Positions 1-10,882 of a stretch of DNA of 64,000 bases are shown here, one piece after another. Made by a program: the position numbers and the translations under genes. This DNA is from Bradyrhizobium sp. B097 (lineage in GTDB: Bacteria; Pseudomonadota; Alphaproteobacteria; Rhizobiales; Xanthobacteraceae). The DNA is taken from the NCBI RefSeq assembly GCF_038957035.1, contig NZ_CP152412.1, positions 2,600,501-2,664,500 on the forward strand, given 5' to 3'. Numbering within the stretch: the first letter of the stretch is position 1; each line of letters opens with the position of its first letter. The notes below the pieces were generated by a model, which had not been told where the DNA came from, did no database searches, and saw only the letters and a program-made list of their open reading frames with translations.

Positions 1-574
1 CGGCGTCGGCGCCGGCTTCTACGGCATGCTGCTGTTCGTCGTGCTGGCGATCTTCGTCGCCGGCCTGATGGTCGGCCGCACCCCGGAATATGTCGGCAAG
101 AAGATCGAGGCGCGCGAGGTCAAGATGGCGATGCTCGCGATCCTGGTGCTGCCGCTGATGTATCTCGGCTGGACCGCGGTCGGCGTCGTGCTGCCGTCGG
201 CGGTGGCCTCGATGGCCAATGCCGGCCCGCACGGCTTCACCGAGGTGCTTTATGCCTACACGTCCTCGACCGGCAACAACGGTTCGGCCTTCGCGGGTCT
301 GTCCGGCAACACCCTGTTTTACAATCTGACGCTCGCGTCTGCGATGTTCGTCGGCCGCTTCTTCATGATCGTGCCGGCGATGGCGATCGCGGGATCGCTG
401 GTCGAGAAGAAGTCGATCCCGGCCTCGGCGGGCACCTTCCCCACCACGGGCGGCCTGTTCGTCGGCCTCGTCATCGGCGTGATCCTGATCATCGGCGGCC
501 TCACGTTCTTCCCGGCGCTCGCGCTCGGGCCGATCGTCGAGCACCTCGCCATGACCGCCAACACCCTGTTCTGA
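1..574 (+). CDS. kdpA: KdpA, potassium-binding subunit of the Kdp ATPase (C-terminal part)
   Basis: The reading frame is already open at base 2 and stops at 572-574, so about 190 C-terminal residues are present and the start lies outside the window. KdpA is the membrane channel-like subunit that binds K+ and passes it to KdpB in the KdpFABC high-affinity uptake pump. The visible part has alternating hydrophobic segments and the conserved pore-loop motif [11 protein letters not shown] near the middle, typical of the selectivity filter repeats of KdpA. kdpB follows after 24 bases on the same strand, giving the usual kdpA-B-C order. Identification is firm from motif and neighbours. Confidence 0.97.
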   Translation, partial: GVGAGFYGMLLFVVLAIFVAGLMVGRTPEYVGKKIEAREVKMAMLAILVLPLMYLGWTAVGVVLPSAVASMANAGPHGFTEVLYAYTSSTGNNGSAFAGLSGNTLFYNLTLASAMFVGRFFMIVPAMAIAGSLVEKKSIPASAGTFPTTGGLFVGLVIGVILIIGGLTFFPALALGPIVEHLAMTANTLF

Positions 575-598
575 TCGAATACGTCCGGAGTGACATCC

Positions 599-2710
<2,112 letters not shown>

Positions 2711-2719
2711 CCCGTGAAG

Positions 2720-2804
2720 CGTCATTGCGAGGAGCGAAGCGACGAAGCAATCCATCGATCCGTTCTGCCGAACCGTGGATTGCTTCGCTTCGCTCGCAAT
2801 GACG
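2720..2804. repeat. Palindromic repeat between kdpB and kdpC (copy 1)
   Basis: An imperfect inverted repeat of about 85 bases. The outer arms are CGTCATTGCGA and TCGCAATGACG and the inner ends are GCAATCCA and TGGATTGC. It would fold as a long hairpin in DNA or mRNA. A second copy lies at 63005-63088 in the opposite orientation: each arm matches the reverse complement of the other copy's opposite arm exactly, while the central loop differs. It sits inside the kdp operon, so it will be part of the kdp transcript. Confidence 0.93.
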
Positions 2805-2826
2805 GCGTCAAACTAGGAGACCTACA

Positions 2827-3432
2827 ATGCTTAGAGAAATCCGCCCCGCCATTCTCGTGCTGGTCCTGCTGACCGCGATCACGGGCCTCGCCTATCCGCT
2901 TGCCATCACCGGGATCGCCGGCGTCATCTTTCCGAAGCAGGCGCAGGGCAGCCTGATCGAGAAGGACGGCAAGGTGATCGGCTCCGCCCTGATCGGGCAG
3001 GAGTTCAAGGAGGATAAATACTTCCACGGCCGGCCGTCGGCGACGGTCGCGCCCGATCCGAACGATTCCACGAAGACCGTGCCGGCGCCCTACAACGCGG
3101 CCAATTCCGGCGGCTCCAACCTCGGTCCGACCAGCAAGGCGCTGAACGACCGGGTCAAGGAGGACGTCGAGAAGTTGAAGGCGGAGAATCCGACTGCCAG
3201 CGTGCCGGTCGATCTCGTCACCACCTCGGCCAGCGGCCTTGATCCCGACATCTCGCCGGACGCCGCGCTGTTCCAGGTGCCGCGGGTCGCCAAGGCGCGC
3301 AGCATGTCCGAGGACGCGGTGCGCGAGCTGGTGACGCAGAACACGCAGGGCCGCTTCGCCGGCATTGTCGGTGAGCCCCGCGTTAACGTTCTTGCGCTCA
3401 ACCTGGCGCTCGACGCGGCAAAGGCGAAATAG
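2827..3432 (+). CDS. kdpC: KdpC, accessory subunit of the Kdp K+ pump
   Basis: This small subunit is anchored by one N-terminal membrane helix and stabilises the KdpAB complex. The protein has 201 residues: a hydrophobic helix at about residues 8-30, then a soluble domain with the family patterns [16 protein letters not shown] and a C-terminal [11 protein letters not shown] ribosome site GGAG (2816-2819) precedes the ATG. The order kdpA-B-C-D-E is standard. The unusual point is the palindromic repeat separating it from kdpB. Confidence 0.97.
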   Translation: MLREIRPAILVLVLLTAITGLAYPLAITGIAGVIFPKQAQGSLIEKDGKVIGSALIGQEFKEDKYFHGRPSATVAPDPNDSTKTVPAPYNAANSGGSNLGPTSKALNDRVKEDVEKLKAENPTASVPVDLVTTSASGLDPDISPDAALFQVPRVAKARSMSEDAVRELVTQNTQGRFAGIVGEPRVNVLALNLALDAAKAK

Positions 3433-3471
3433 GGGAGTAGGCCCGCTCTCGCAGGATGACTATATTGCGGT

Positions 3472-6183
3472 ATGGCCAATCAGCGTGACCCCGATAAACG
3501 ACCCTCGCCGGATGCGCTGCTGGAGGCGGCGCGCCGCGAGACCGATCGATCGGGGCGGCTGAAGATCTTCATCGGCGCCGCCCCCGGCGTCGGCAAGACC
3601 TACGAGATGCTCTCGAGCGCCCACGCCCGCCTCAAGGCGGGCGTCGACGTCGTGGTCGGCGTCGTCGAAACCCACGGGCGGGTGGAGACCGAGGCGCTGC
3701 TCAGGGGTCTCGAGGTGATACCGCGGAAGCGGCTGGCCTATCGCGACCAAACGCTCGAGGAGATGGACCTCGACGCGCTGATCGCGCGGCGGCCGCAGCT
3801 TGCGCTGGTCGACGAACTCGCCCACACCAACGCGCCGGGCAGCCGGCATCCCAAGCGCTATCTCGATGTCGAGGAGCTGCTGTCGCACGGCATCGACGTC
3901 TACACCGCGATCAACATCCAGCACATCGAGAGCCTCAACGACGTCGTCGCGCAGATCACCCATGTGCGGGTGCGCGAGACCGTGCCCGACTCGGTGGTCG
4001 ATCGCGCCGATGCCATCGAGCTGATCGACCTCACGCCAGACGACCTGATCCAGCGGCTGAAGGAGGGCAAGGTCTATGTGCCCAAGCAGGCCGAGCGGGC
4101 GCTGGAGCACTATTTCTCGCCCGGCAATCTGACCGCGCTGCGTGAGCTGGCGCTGCGCCGTACCGCCGAGCGGGTCGACGAGCAGCTGCTCACCCACATG
4201 CAGGCCAATGCGATCCAGGGTCCCTGGGCCGCCGGCGAGCGTATCCTGGTCTGCCTGAGCGAGGATCCGCGCGCGGCCGGGCTCGTGCGCTACACCAAGC
4301 GCCTGGCCGACCGGCTGCATGCGCAATGGACCGCCGTCAGCATCGAGACGCGGCGCAGCCTGCAACTGAATGACGAGCAGCGCGACCGGCTTTCCGACAC
4401 CATGCGGCTCGCGGAATCGCTCGGCGGCGAGGCGCTGACCCTTCCCGGCGTCGGCCGCCGCATCGCCGACGACGTCATCAATTTCGCCCAGGCCAACAAC
4501 GTCACCCAGATCATCATCGGCAAGTCGACGCGTTCGCGCTGGTTCGAGCTGACGCACGGCTCGGTGGTGCACGACCTGGTGCGCCGCGCCGGCAATATCA
4601 GCGTCAACGTGATCGCCGGCGACGAGCTGCCGGTCGGCAAGGCGGCGGTGCAGACCGCGCAGCGGCAGGAGCCGTTCAACCCGCGGCCCTATCTGATGGC
4701 GCTGCTGCTGACGGCGATCGGGCTCGGCGCGGCCAAGCTGATCCAGCCGTTCTTCGGCATCGAGAATGTCGACCTCGTGTTCATCACTGCGGTGGTCGGC
4801 GCAGCGGCGCGCTACGGCCTGTGGCCGTCGCTCTTGGCCAGCGTCGCGGCCTCGCTGTGCTACAATTTCTTCTTCCTGCCGCCGGTCTATACCTTCACCA
4901 TCACCGACCCGACCAATGTCGCGGCGTTCTTCTTCTTCATGCTGATCGCGCTTTTGGTCTCCAACGTCGCGGCGCGGGTGCGCGTCCAGGCCGACACCGC
5001 GATCGGCCGGGTCCGCACCACCGAGTCGCTCTATGCCTTCAGCCGCAAGCTCGCCGGCACCGCGACGCTCGACGATGTGCTGTGGGCGACCGCCTACCAG
5101 ATCGCCCTGATGCTGAAGGTGCGCGTGGTGCTGCTGCTGCCGGAGGGCGGGATGCTGACCGTCAAGAGCGGTTATCCGCCGGAGGACCAGCTCGATCAGG
5201 CCGATCTCGCCGCCGCCAACTGGGCCTGGGGCAACGATCGCCCGGCCGGCCGCGGCTCGGACACGCTGCCGGGCGGCAAGCGATTGTTCCTGCCGATGCG
5301 CACCGGCCGCGGCCCGATCGGCGTGATCGGCATCGACGACGACCGCACCGGGCCGCTGTTGACGCCGGACCAGCGCCGGCTGCTCGATGCGCTGGTCGAC
5401 CAAGGGGCGCTGGCGATCGAGCGCGTGCTGCTGGTCGAGGACATGGATCGCGTCAAGCGCACGGTGGAATCCGACCGGTTGCGCGGTGCGCTCCTGACCT
5501 CGATCTCGCACGACCTCAAGACGCCGCTTGCCTCGGTGCTCGGCTCGGCCTCGGCGCTGCGCGATCTCGGCGCCAGCCTGAGCGATGCCCAGAAGCATGA
5601 TCTGCTCGCGACCGTGATCGACGAGTCGGAGCGGTTGAATCGCTTCATCGCCAATCTCTTGGACATGACCAAGCTGGAATCCGGCGCGATCGTGCCGAAC
5701 ACCGCGCGGCACGACGTCGGCGAGATCGTCGGCAGCGCGCTGCGCCGTGCCGGCAAGATTTTGGTGCATCACCGGGTGTCGCTGGAGCTCGCGGCCGACC
5801 TGCCGATGCTGGAGCTCGACGCCGTGCTGTTCGAGCAGGTGCTGTTCAATCTGCTCGACAACGCCGCCAAATACGCCCCCTCGGACACCACGATCTCGAT
5901 CCGCGGCGCGCGCGACCGCGACAGCATAGCGCTGCAGGTCCTCGATGAAGGCAACGGCATTCCGGCCGCCGAGCTCGAAAGCGTGTTCGACAAGTTCTAT
6001 CGCGCCGAGAAGGGCGACCACGTCCGCCCCGGCACCGGCCTCGGGCTTGCGATCTCGCGCGGCTTCGTCGAGGCGATGCGCGGCACGATCGCGGCGGCTA
6101 ACCGCTCCGACCGGAGCGGCGCCGTCATCACCATCCGCCTGCCTGTTACGGCCGACACCAACGCGCTGGACACTGCTGCATGA
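3472..6183 (+). CDS. kdpD: KdpD, sensor histidine kinase for K+ limitation and turgor
   Basis: KdpD senses K+ and osmotic state and phosphorylates KdpE. Domains in order: an N-terminal KdpD domain with Walker-type motif GAAPGVGKT (about residues 33-41), a universal-stress-protein-like domain (about 250-380), four closely spaced membrane helices (about 400-510), a GAF-like region, the HisKA box with SHDLKTP (His about 680) and the ATPase domain with NLLDNAAKY, DEGNGIP and GTGLGLAI. Length 903 residues is normal. Its stop overlaps the kdpE start (ATGA at 6180), implying coupled translation. Confidence 0.98.
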   Translation: MANQRDPDKRPSPDALLEAARRETDRSGRLKIFIGAAPGVGKTYEMLSSAHARLKAGVDVVVGVVETHGRVETEALLRGLEVIPRKRLAYRDQTLEEMDLDALIARRPQLALVDELAHTNAPGSRHPKRYLDVEELLSHGIDVYTAINIQHIESLNDVVAQITHVRVRETVPDSVVDRADAIELIDLTPDDLIQRLKEGKVYVPKQAERALEHYFSPGNLTALRELALRRTAERVDEQLLTHMQANAIQGPWAAGERILVCLSEDPRAAGLVRYTKRLADRLHAQWTAVSIETRRSLQLNDEQRDRLSDTMRLAESLGGEALTLPGVGRRIADDVINFAQANNVTQIIIGKSTRSRWFELTHGSVVHDLVRRAGNISVNVIAGDELPVGKAAVQTAQRQEPFNPRPYLMALLLTAIGLGAAKLIQPFFGIENVDLVFITAVVGAAARYGLWPSLLASVAASLCYNFFFLPPVYTFTITDPTNVAAFFFFMLIALLVSNVAARVRVQADTAIGRVRTTESLYAFSRKLAGTATLDDVLWATAYQIALMLKVRVVLLLPEGGMLTVKSGYPPEDQLDQADLAAANWAWGNDRPAGRGSDTLPGGKRLFLPMRTGRGPIGVIGIDDDRTGPLLTPDQRRLLDALVDQGALAIERVLLVEDMDRVKRTVESDRLRGALLTSISHDLKTPLASVLGSASALRDLGASLSDAQKHDLLATVIDESERLNRFIANLLDMTKLESGAIVPNTARHDVGEIVGSALRRAGKILVHHRVSLELAADLPMLELDAVLFEQVLFNLLDNAAKYAPSDTTISIRGARDRDSIALQVLDEGNGIPAAELESVFDKFYRAEKGDHVRPGTGLGLAISRGFVEAMRGTIAAANRSDRSGAVITIRLPVTADTNALDTAA

Positions 6184-6869
6184 ACGCGACGCCGATCAAG
6201 GTCCTGGTCATCGACGACGAGCCGCCGATCCGCAAGCTCTTGCGGATGGGGCTGAGCACGCAGGGCTACGACATCCTCGAAGCCTCTAACGGCAAGATCG
6301 CGCTGGAGATGCTGGGCGAGGGGCCGGCGCTGATCATCCTCGATCTCGGACTGCCCGACATCCAGGGCCACGACTTGCTGCGCATGATCCGCGGCCGGAA
6401 CGAGAGCGTGCCGATCGTGGTGCTGTCGAGCCGCGGCGACGAGGCCGGCAAGGTGCAGGCGCTCGATCTCGGCGCCGACGACTATCTGACCAAGCCGTTC
6501 GGCATGGACGAATTGCTGGCGCGGCTGCGCGCGGCGCTGCGTCACCAGCTGCAGGTGCAGGGCGAGCGGCCGGTGTTCCGCTCCGGCGATCTGTCGGTCG
6601 ATCTGGTGCGCCGGATCGTCAAGGTCGGCGACAAGGAGATCAAGCTGTCGCCGAAGGAATATGACCTGTTGCGCGTGCTGGTGCAGCATGCCGGCAAGGT
6701 GCTGACCCACCGCTTCTTGCTGAAGGAATTGTGGGACGAGCTGACCGACGCGCAATATCTGCGCGTCTATGTGCGCCAGCTCCGCCAGAAGATCGAGGCC
6801 GACTCCGAGCGTCCGCAATTCGTGCTGACCGAGACCGGCATCGGCTATCGGCTGCGCGCCGCGGATTAG
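6180..6869 (+). CDS. kdpE: KdpE, OmpR-type response regulator of kdp
   Basis: This is the transcription factor that activates the kdp operon when phosphorylated by KdpD. The receiver domain has the acidic pair DD (12-13), phospho-acceptor Asp55 in ILDLGLPD and Lys105 in LTKPF. It is followed by a winged-helix DNA-binding domain (about 130-229) with the typical LSPKEYDLL and YVRQLRQKIE patterns. At 229 residues it matches the family length. It overlaps kdpD by four bases and is the last gene of the operon; repeats follow it. Confidence 0.97.
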   Translation: MNATPIKVLVIDDEPPIRKLLRMGLSTQGYDILEASNGKIALEMLGEGPALIILDLGLPDIQGHDLLRMIRGRNESVPIVVLSSRGDEAGKVQALDLGADDYLTKPFGMDELLARLRAALRHQLQVQGERPVFRSGDLSVDLVRRIVKVGDKEIKLSPKEYDLLRVLVQHAGKVLTHRFLLKELWDELTDAQYLRVYVRQLRQKIEADSERPQFVLTETGIGYRLRAAD

Positions 6870-6884
6870 CTCTCGCCGCTGTCG

Positions 6885-7039
6885 TGCCCCGCGAAGGCGG
6901 GGCATCCAGCGTGTAGCCCGGATGAGCGCAGCGATATCCGGGGTATCTCCCGCATGTCGCTGCGTTCATGCGGGCTACGCTCGTGCTGGTCGTTCGGCGA
7001 TGTCACTTCCGTTGTCATGCCCGGGCTTGACCCGGGCAT
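6885..7039. repeat. Cluster of three different short palindromes after kdpE
   Basis: The gene-free stretch 6870-7102 holds three separate hairpins. TGCCCCGC-gaag-GCGGGGCA lies at 6885-6904. A longer structure is bounded by GTAGCCCG (6913-6920) and CGGGCTAC (6971-6978). ATGCCCGGG-cttga-CCCGGGCAT lies at 7017-7039. They resemble the extragenic palindromes common in Bradyrhizobium (from memory). Any of them could also end the kdp transcript, though none has a T run after it. Confidence 0.8.
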
Positions 7040-7102
7040 CCATCCATGACGCGGATGGCCGGCCATGACGCGTCGGTCAACTCATCCAAACAGCTTGAGT
7101 TT

Positions 7103-7127
7103 GGAACTTGAACGGATACCGTAGGTT
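7103..7127 (+). promoter_or_regulatory. Candidate EcfG-type stress promoter of ligD
   Basis: GGAAC at 7103-7107 and GGTT at 7124-7127 are separated by 16 bases. The alphaproteobacterial EcfG consensus is GGAAC-N16/17-CGTT, so one base of the -10 differs. The motif ends 57 bases before the GTG start of ligD. Motif and position are seen; function is inferred. Confidence 0.5.
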
Positions 7128-7183
7128 TTGGTTCCTGACGGCCGCACGGTTGTGGCGGCGGGGGTTTGCGCCGAGGCCTGGAT

Positions 7184-9820
7184 GTGTCGCTGAGAAATCT
7201 CACCACCTATCGCAAGAAGCGCGACTTCGAGAAGACCAATGAGCCGTCGGGCGACGTCAAGGTGGTGCCCGGCAAGCAGCGGCGGTTCGTGATCCAGAAG
7301 CACGACGCGACGCGGCTGCATTATGATTTCAGGCTGGAGTTCGATGGCGTCTTCAAGTCCTGGGCGGTGACGCGCGGACCCTCGCTCGACCCGCATGACA
7401 AGCGGCTCGCGGTCGAGGTCGAGGATCATCCGCTCGACTATGGCGACTTCGAAGGCACCATTCCGGAAGGCCAGTATGGCGGCGGCACGGTGCAACTCTG
7501 GGATCGCGGCACCTGGGAATCCGACGATCCCGAGCGCGGCTTCAAGAAGGGCGATCTGAAGTTCACGCTGCACGGCGACAAGCTGCACGGCAGCTGGGTG
7601 CTGGTGCGGATGAAGAACGACCGCTTCGGCGGCAAGCGCATCAACTGGCTGTTGATCAAGCACCGCGATGAATACGCCGTCGACGGCAATGGCGAGGCGA
7701 TCCTCGACGAGGACCGCTCGGTCGCCTCCGGTCGCTCGATGGCAGAGATCGCGGCCGGCAAGGGCCGGGCGCCGAAGCCGTTCATGCTGGCGAAGGGCAA
7801 CGGCAAGGCCAAGGCGACAATCAAGGCAGATGCGGTCTGGCAGTCCAATCACGGCATGGCCGCGGCGGCGCGCGCCAGGACCAAGGCGCCGGCGCCCCAA
7901 GAAAAATTGAAAGCGCAACTGAAGACGAGGCCGAAAGCGCAACCGAAGCAGGTGACGGAGATGCCGGACTTCGTCTCCCCGCAGCTCTGCGCCGCGGTCG
8001 AGAGTCCGCCCAATGGCGCGGGCTGGTGCCACGAGATCAAGTTCGACGGCTATCGCGTGCAGCTTCGCATCGAGGACGGCGAGGCCGTGGTGAAGACTCG
8101 CAAGGGACTCGACTGGACCGACAAGTTCAGCGCGATCGTGAAGGAGGCCGGCAAGCTGCCGGATGCGCTGGTCGACGGCGAGATCGTCGCGCTCGACGAG
8201 GGCGGCATGCCGCATTTCTCGACGCTGCAGGCCGCGCTGTCCGACGGCAAGACCGACCAGCTGATCTTCTACGCGTTCGACCTGCTGTTCGCGGGCAACG
8301 AGGATCTCCGGCCGCTGCCGCTCACCGAGCGCAAGGCGCGGCTGCAGGCGCTGCTCGCCGCACGCAAGGGCAAGCTGATCCGCTATGTCGAGCATTTCGA
8401 GGAGCGCGGCGACGCCGTGCTGGATTCCGCGCGCAAGCTCGGGCTGGAAGGCATCGTCTCCAAGCGGCTCGACGGCGCCTATCGCTCCGGCCGCTCCGAC
8501 GACTGGACCAAGGCGAAAATCCGCGCCGGCCATGAGGTGGTGATCGGCGGCTGGAAGACCACCAACGGCAAATTCCGCTCGCTGATGGCGGGTGTCTATC
8601 GCGGCGACCATCTGGAGTTTGTCGGCATCGTCGGCACCGGCTTCGGCCAGGACACGGTTCGCCGCATCATGCCGGCGCTGAAGGCTGCGGCATCCAACAC
8701 CAACCCGTTCGGCGGCAAGGACGCGCCGAAGAAGTCCCGCGACGTGCACTGGCTGAAGCCGGAGCTGGTCGCCGAGATCGAGTTCGCCGGTTGGACCGAC
8801 GCCGGCAATATCCGCCAGGCGGCGTTCAAGGGCCTGCGCCAGGACAAGCCGGCGCATGAGGTCGAGGCCGAACGGCCGGTCGTAACCAGCGTGGTGAAGC
8901 CGATGGCGAAAGCAAAATCCAGCGCGGTCATGGGCGTCGCCATCTCCCACCCGGATAAGGCGTTGTGGCCGGATGCCGGCGACGGCGAGCCGGTGACCAA
9001 GCTCGATCTCGCCAATTACTTCGAGGCGGTCGGCGCATGGATGATCGGATATCTCAAGGGCCGGCCGTGCTCGATCGTGCGCGCGCCCGATGGCATCAAG
9101 GGCGAGACGTTCTTCCAGCGCCATGCGATGGCCGGTACGTCGAAGCTGCTGAAGCTCGCCAAGGTCTCCGGCGACCGCAAACCCTATCTGCAAATCGACC
9201 AGGTCGAGGGTCTGGCCGCGGTCGCGCAGCTCGGTGGCCTCGAACTGCATCCCTGGAATTGCGCGCCCGATGCCTATGACACGCCGGGCCGGCTGGTGTT
9301 CGATCTCGATCCCGCGCCCGACGTCGCGTTCTCCGACGTGGTCGACGCCGCCAAGGACATGCGCCAGCGGCTGATTGCGGTCGGTCTCGAGAGCTTCTGC
9401 AAGACCACCGGCGGCAAGGGCCTTCACGTCGTGGCGCCGCTGCTCTCAAGTCCGAAGGACAAGGTGACGTGGAAGGAAGCCAAGGCGTTTGCGCAAGGCA
9501 TCTGCCAGTGGATGGCACAGGACGATCCCGAGCGCTATCTGATTAACATGTCGAAGGCCAAGCGTACCGGAAAGATCTTCCTCGACTATCTGCGCAACGA
9601 CCGGCTCTCGACCGCGGTCGCGGTGCTGTCGCCGCGGGCGCGTCCGGGTGCGACGGTGTCGATGCCGCTGACTTGGGCCCAGGTGCGCGGCGACCTCGAT
9701 CCGAAGAAATACACGGTGCGGTCGGTGCCGGCGCTGCTCGCCAAGAGCAAGGCGTGGGACGGCTATGAGGACGCGGCCTCGTCGATCAGGCCGGCGATGA
9801 AGAAGCTCGCGGCGCAGTAG
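7184..9820 (+). CDS. ligD: LigD, multifunctional ATP-dependent DNA ligase for non-homologous end joining
   Basis: Three domains in order: 3'-phosphoesterase (about residues 20-170, [13 protein letters not shown]), ATP-dependent ligase (about 260-560, nucleotidyl Lys about 286 in EIKFDGYR) and an archaeo-eukaryotic-primase-type polymerase (about 590-870, HPDKALWP, metal site FDLDP). Basic Lys/Ala-rich linkers join them. LigD repairs double-strand breaks with Ku. The open frame reaches a TTG at 7166, but the GTG at 7184 has GAGG 7 bases upstream and gives the usual start [17 protein letters not shown]. Length from there is 878 residues, typical for rhizobial LigD. No ku gene is in this window. 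Confidence 0.95.
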   Translation: MSLRNLTTYRKKRDFEKTNEPSGDVKVVPGKQRRFVIQKHDATRLHYDFRLEFDGVFKSWAVTRGPSLDPHDKRLAVEVEDHPLDYGDFEGTIPEGQYGGGTVQLWDRGTWESDDPERGFKKGDLKFTLHGDKLHGSWVLVRMKNDRFGGKRINWLLIKHRDEYAVDGNGEAILDEDRSVASGRSMAEIAAGKGRAPKPFMLAKGNGKAKATIKADAVWQSNHGMAAAARARTKAPAPQEKLKAQLKTRPKAQPKQVTEMPDFVSPQLCAAVESPPNGAGWCHEIKFDGYRVQLRIEDGEAVVKTRKGLDWTDKFSAIVKEAGKLPDALVDGEIVALDEGGMPHFSTLQAALSDGKTDQLIFYAFDLLFAGNEDLRPLPLTERKARLQALLAARKGKLIRYVEHFEERGDAVLDSARKLGLEGIVSKRLDGAYRSGRSDDWTKAKIRAGHEVVIGGWKTTNGKFRSLMAGVYRGDHLEFVGIVGTGFGQDTVRRIMPALKAAASNTNPFGGKDAPKKSRDVHWLKPELVAEIEFAGWTDAGNIRQAAFKGLRQDKPAHEVEAERPVVTSVVKPMAKAKSSAVMGVAISHPDKALWPDAGDGEPVTKLDLANYFEAVGAWMIGYLKGRPCSIVRAPDGIKGETFFQRHAMAGTSKLLKLAKVSGDRKPYLQIDQVEGLAAVAQLGGLELHPWNCAPDAYDTPGRLVFDLDPAPDVAFSDVVDAAKDMRQRLIAVGLESFCKTTGGKGLHVVAPLLSSPKDKVTWKEAKAFAQGICQWMAQDDPERYLINMSKAKRTGKIFLDYLRNDRLSTAVAVLSPRARPGATVSMPLTWAQVRGDLDPKKYTVRSVPALLAKSKAWDGYEDAASSIRPAMKKLAAQ

Positions 9821-9850
9821 CGTCCGTGAAGCTAGCATCCTCCGCTCGTC

Positions 9851-9947
9851 ATACCCCGCGAAAGCGGGGTATCCAGTACGCCGCGGCCTGTCGGCTCAAT
9901 CATCGGTGCCTCGGGAATACTGGATCACCCGCGAAAGCTTTCGCGGG
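9851..9947. repeat. Nested palindromic repeat downstream of ligD
   Basis: ATACCCCGC-gaaa-GCGGGGTAT lies at 9851-9872. Its tail ATCCAGTA (9871-9878) is mirrored by TACTGGAT (9918-9925). That is followed by the perfect 20-base palindrome CCCGCGAAAGCTTTCGCGGG at 9928-9947. The section from about 9890 to 9930 recurs imperfectly at about 10139-10179. The region 9821-10234 has no convincing gene; it is made of these repeats. Confidence 0.85.
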
Positions 9948-9993
9948 GTGATGGCACCGCTGCTTGACATCTTGAATTGCGACCCACCCTCAT

Positions 9994-10117
9994 CGTCGTC
10001 CCTGCGAAAGCAGGGACCCATAACCACGAATGGTAGTTGTTGGATGATGCCGGAACGACGCGTCCCGTTCACAACATCCGCCGCGGAGTATGGGTCCCTG
10101 CTTTCGCAGGGACGACG
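9994..10117. repeat. 124-base element with perfect 29-base inverted arms (family B, copy 1)
   Basis: The left arm at 9994-10022 and the right arm at 10089-10117 are perfect reverse complements over 29 bases. Each arm itself contains the small hairpin TCCCTGC-gaaa-GCAGGGA. The 66-base centre is shared, in reverse orientation, with the element at 44707-44847, including the core GTCCCGTTCACAACA (10062-10076). It carries no open reading frame of note, so it looks like a non-coding, MITE-like unit. Confidence 0.92.
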
Positions 10118-10170
10118 CTGGGAGAAGCCGCGGCTCATCGGTTCAATCGTCGACGTCTCTGGAATACTGG

Positions 10171-10192
10171 ATCACCCGCTTTCGCGGGTGAT
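10171..10192. repeat. Short hairpin repeat related to the 9918-9947 unit
   Basis: ATCACCCGC-tttc-GCGGGTGAT. The preceding bases repeat those before 9930 (GGAATACTGGATCACCCGC in both). It looks like a partial second copy, so the 124-base element is flanked on both sides by related units. Confidence 0.8.
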
Positions 10193-10234
10193 GACCGTTG
10201 TTGATGCGGATCGTGCGCAACACGCGTCTGGGCG

Positions 10235-10399
10235 CTAGAGGCGTCCTAGCAATAGCAGGATCAGCAGAATCACGATCACGAGGCCGAGACCGCCGCCGCC
10301 ATAGTAGCCGGTGCCGTAGAACGGTCCGCCGCCAATGCCGCTGAAGCCGCCAAGCAACGCGATGACCAGAATGATAAGAATGATCGTTCCAAGTGACAT
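10235..10399 (-). CDS. DUF3309 family small membrane protein
   Basis: A 54-residue protein: start MSLGTIILIILVIALLGG, a Gly/Tyr-rich middle (GGGPFYGTGYYGGGG) and a second hydrophobic stretch LVIVILLILLLLGRL to the stop. Two short membrane helices joined by a glycine loop are characteristic of DUF3309, a family of unknown function frequent in Rhizobiales. The ATG at 10397-10399 is preceded by GGAGAG on the minus strand. A stress-type promoter candidate lies upstream, and the gene diverges from the PHA-system gene. Function unknown; stress response is only an inference. Confidence 0.88.
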   Translation of the reverse strand: MSLGTIILIILVIALLGGFSGIGGGPFYGTGYYGGGGLGLVIVILLILLLLGRL

Positions 10400-10451
10400 C
10401 TCAATCTCTCCTCAGCCCACGGGCCTGTCGTCTCTGCCCTTCGGGGGAGGA

Positions 10452-10476
10452 AACAACCCGCAACTGTGAAGGTTCC
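10452..10476 (-). promoter_or_regulatory. Candidate EcfG-type promoter of the DUF3309 gene
   Basis: On the minus strand GGAAC (10476-10472), 16 bases, then TGTT (10455-10452); consensus GGAAC-N16/17-CGTT. The -10 ends 53 bases before the ATG, a normal leader. One consensus base is missing, so this is a candidate only. Confidence 0.4.
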
Positions 10477-10564
10477 GGTTTGAGCGGTGCGATAAAACCA
10501 TGTGATCTTCCATTTGCGGTGGAACAGAATTACATCAACGGAATCCATGGAGGAGTGCACCGCG

Positions 10565-10873
10565 ATGTCGGCTCCGCTGATCGTTTCGATTCCCCACAGC
10601 CTCGGCCGCGACGAGGCCATGCGCCGCCTGAAGACGGGCCTGTCGCGCGCAGCGGCGAACGTGCCTGTGATGAGCGTCGACGAAGAGCGCTGGGAGAATA
10701 ACCGCATGAGCTTCCGCGTCCGCGCGCTGGGGCAGGTCGCCGCCGGACATCTCGATGTCGAGGATACCCATGTGCGCCTGGAGGTGACGCTGCCGTGGCT
10801 GCTGCAACGCTTCGCCGAGGTCGCGCAGGTCGCCATTCAGAAGAGCGGGCAGTTGCTGCTGACCAAGCGCTGA
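10565..10873 (+). CDS. Polyhydroxyalkanoic acid system family protein
   Basis: A 102-residue soluble protein beginning SAPLIVSIPHSLGRDEAMRR, followed by VEDTHVRLEVTLPWLLQRFAE. This pattern matches the PHA granule-associated/system family (PHA_gran_rgn), small proteins linked to polyhydroxyalkanoate storage. The open frame extends upstream to 10502, but GGAGGAG at 10549-10555 lies 9 bases before the ATG at 10565 and the family homology begins there. It stands alone; treY runs convergently and ends 9 bases after it. Its exact role is not known. Confidence 0.8.
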   Translation: MSAPLIVSIPHSLGRDEAMRRLKTGLSRAAANVPVMSVDEERWENNRMSFRVRALGQVAAGHLDVEDTHVRLEVTLPWLLQRFAEVAQVAIQKSGQLLLTKR

Positions 10874-10882
10874 CGCGCGGCG

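Noticed and set aside
590..592. GTG as start of kdpB
   Set aside because: It overlaps the GGAG ribosome site that serves the ATG at 599.
3460..6021. Long minus-strand open frame opposite kdpD
   Set aside because: Low-complexity translation rich in Arg, Gln and His without motifs; kdpD is certain on the other strand. The same applies to the frames opposite kdpB, ligD, treS, glgE and prkA.
6885..6904. Hairpin after kdpE as a rho-independent terminator
   Set aside because: The stem is strong, but no T run follows and the unit matches the palindromic repeat style of the region; kept as a repeat.
9821..10234. CRISPR array
   Set aside because: The repeats are self-complementary, of different lengths and not regularly spaced; no cas genes are near.
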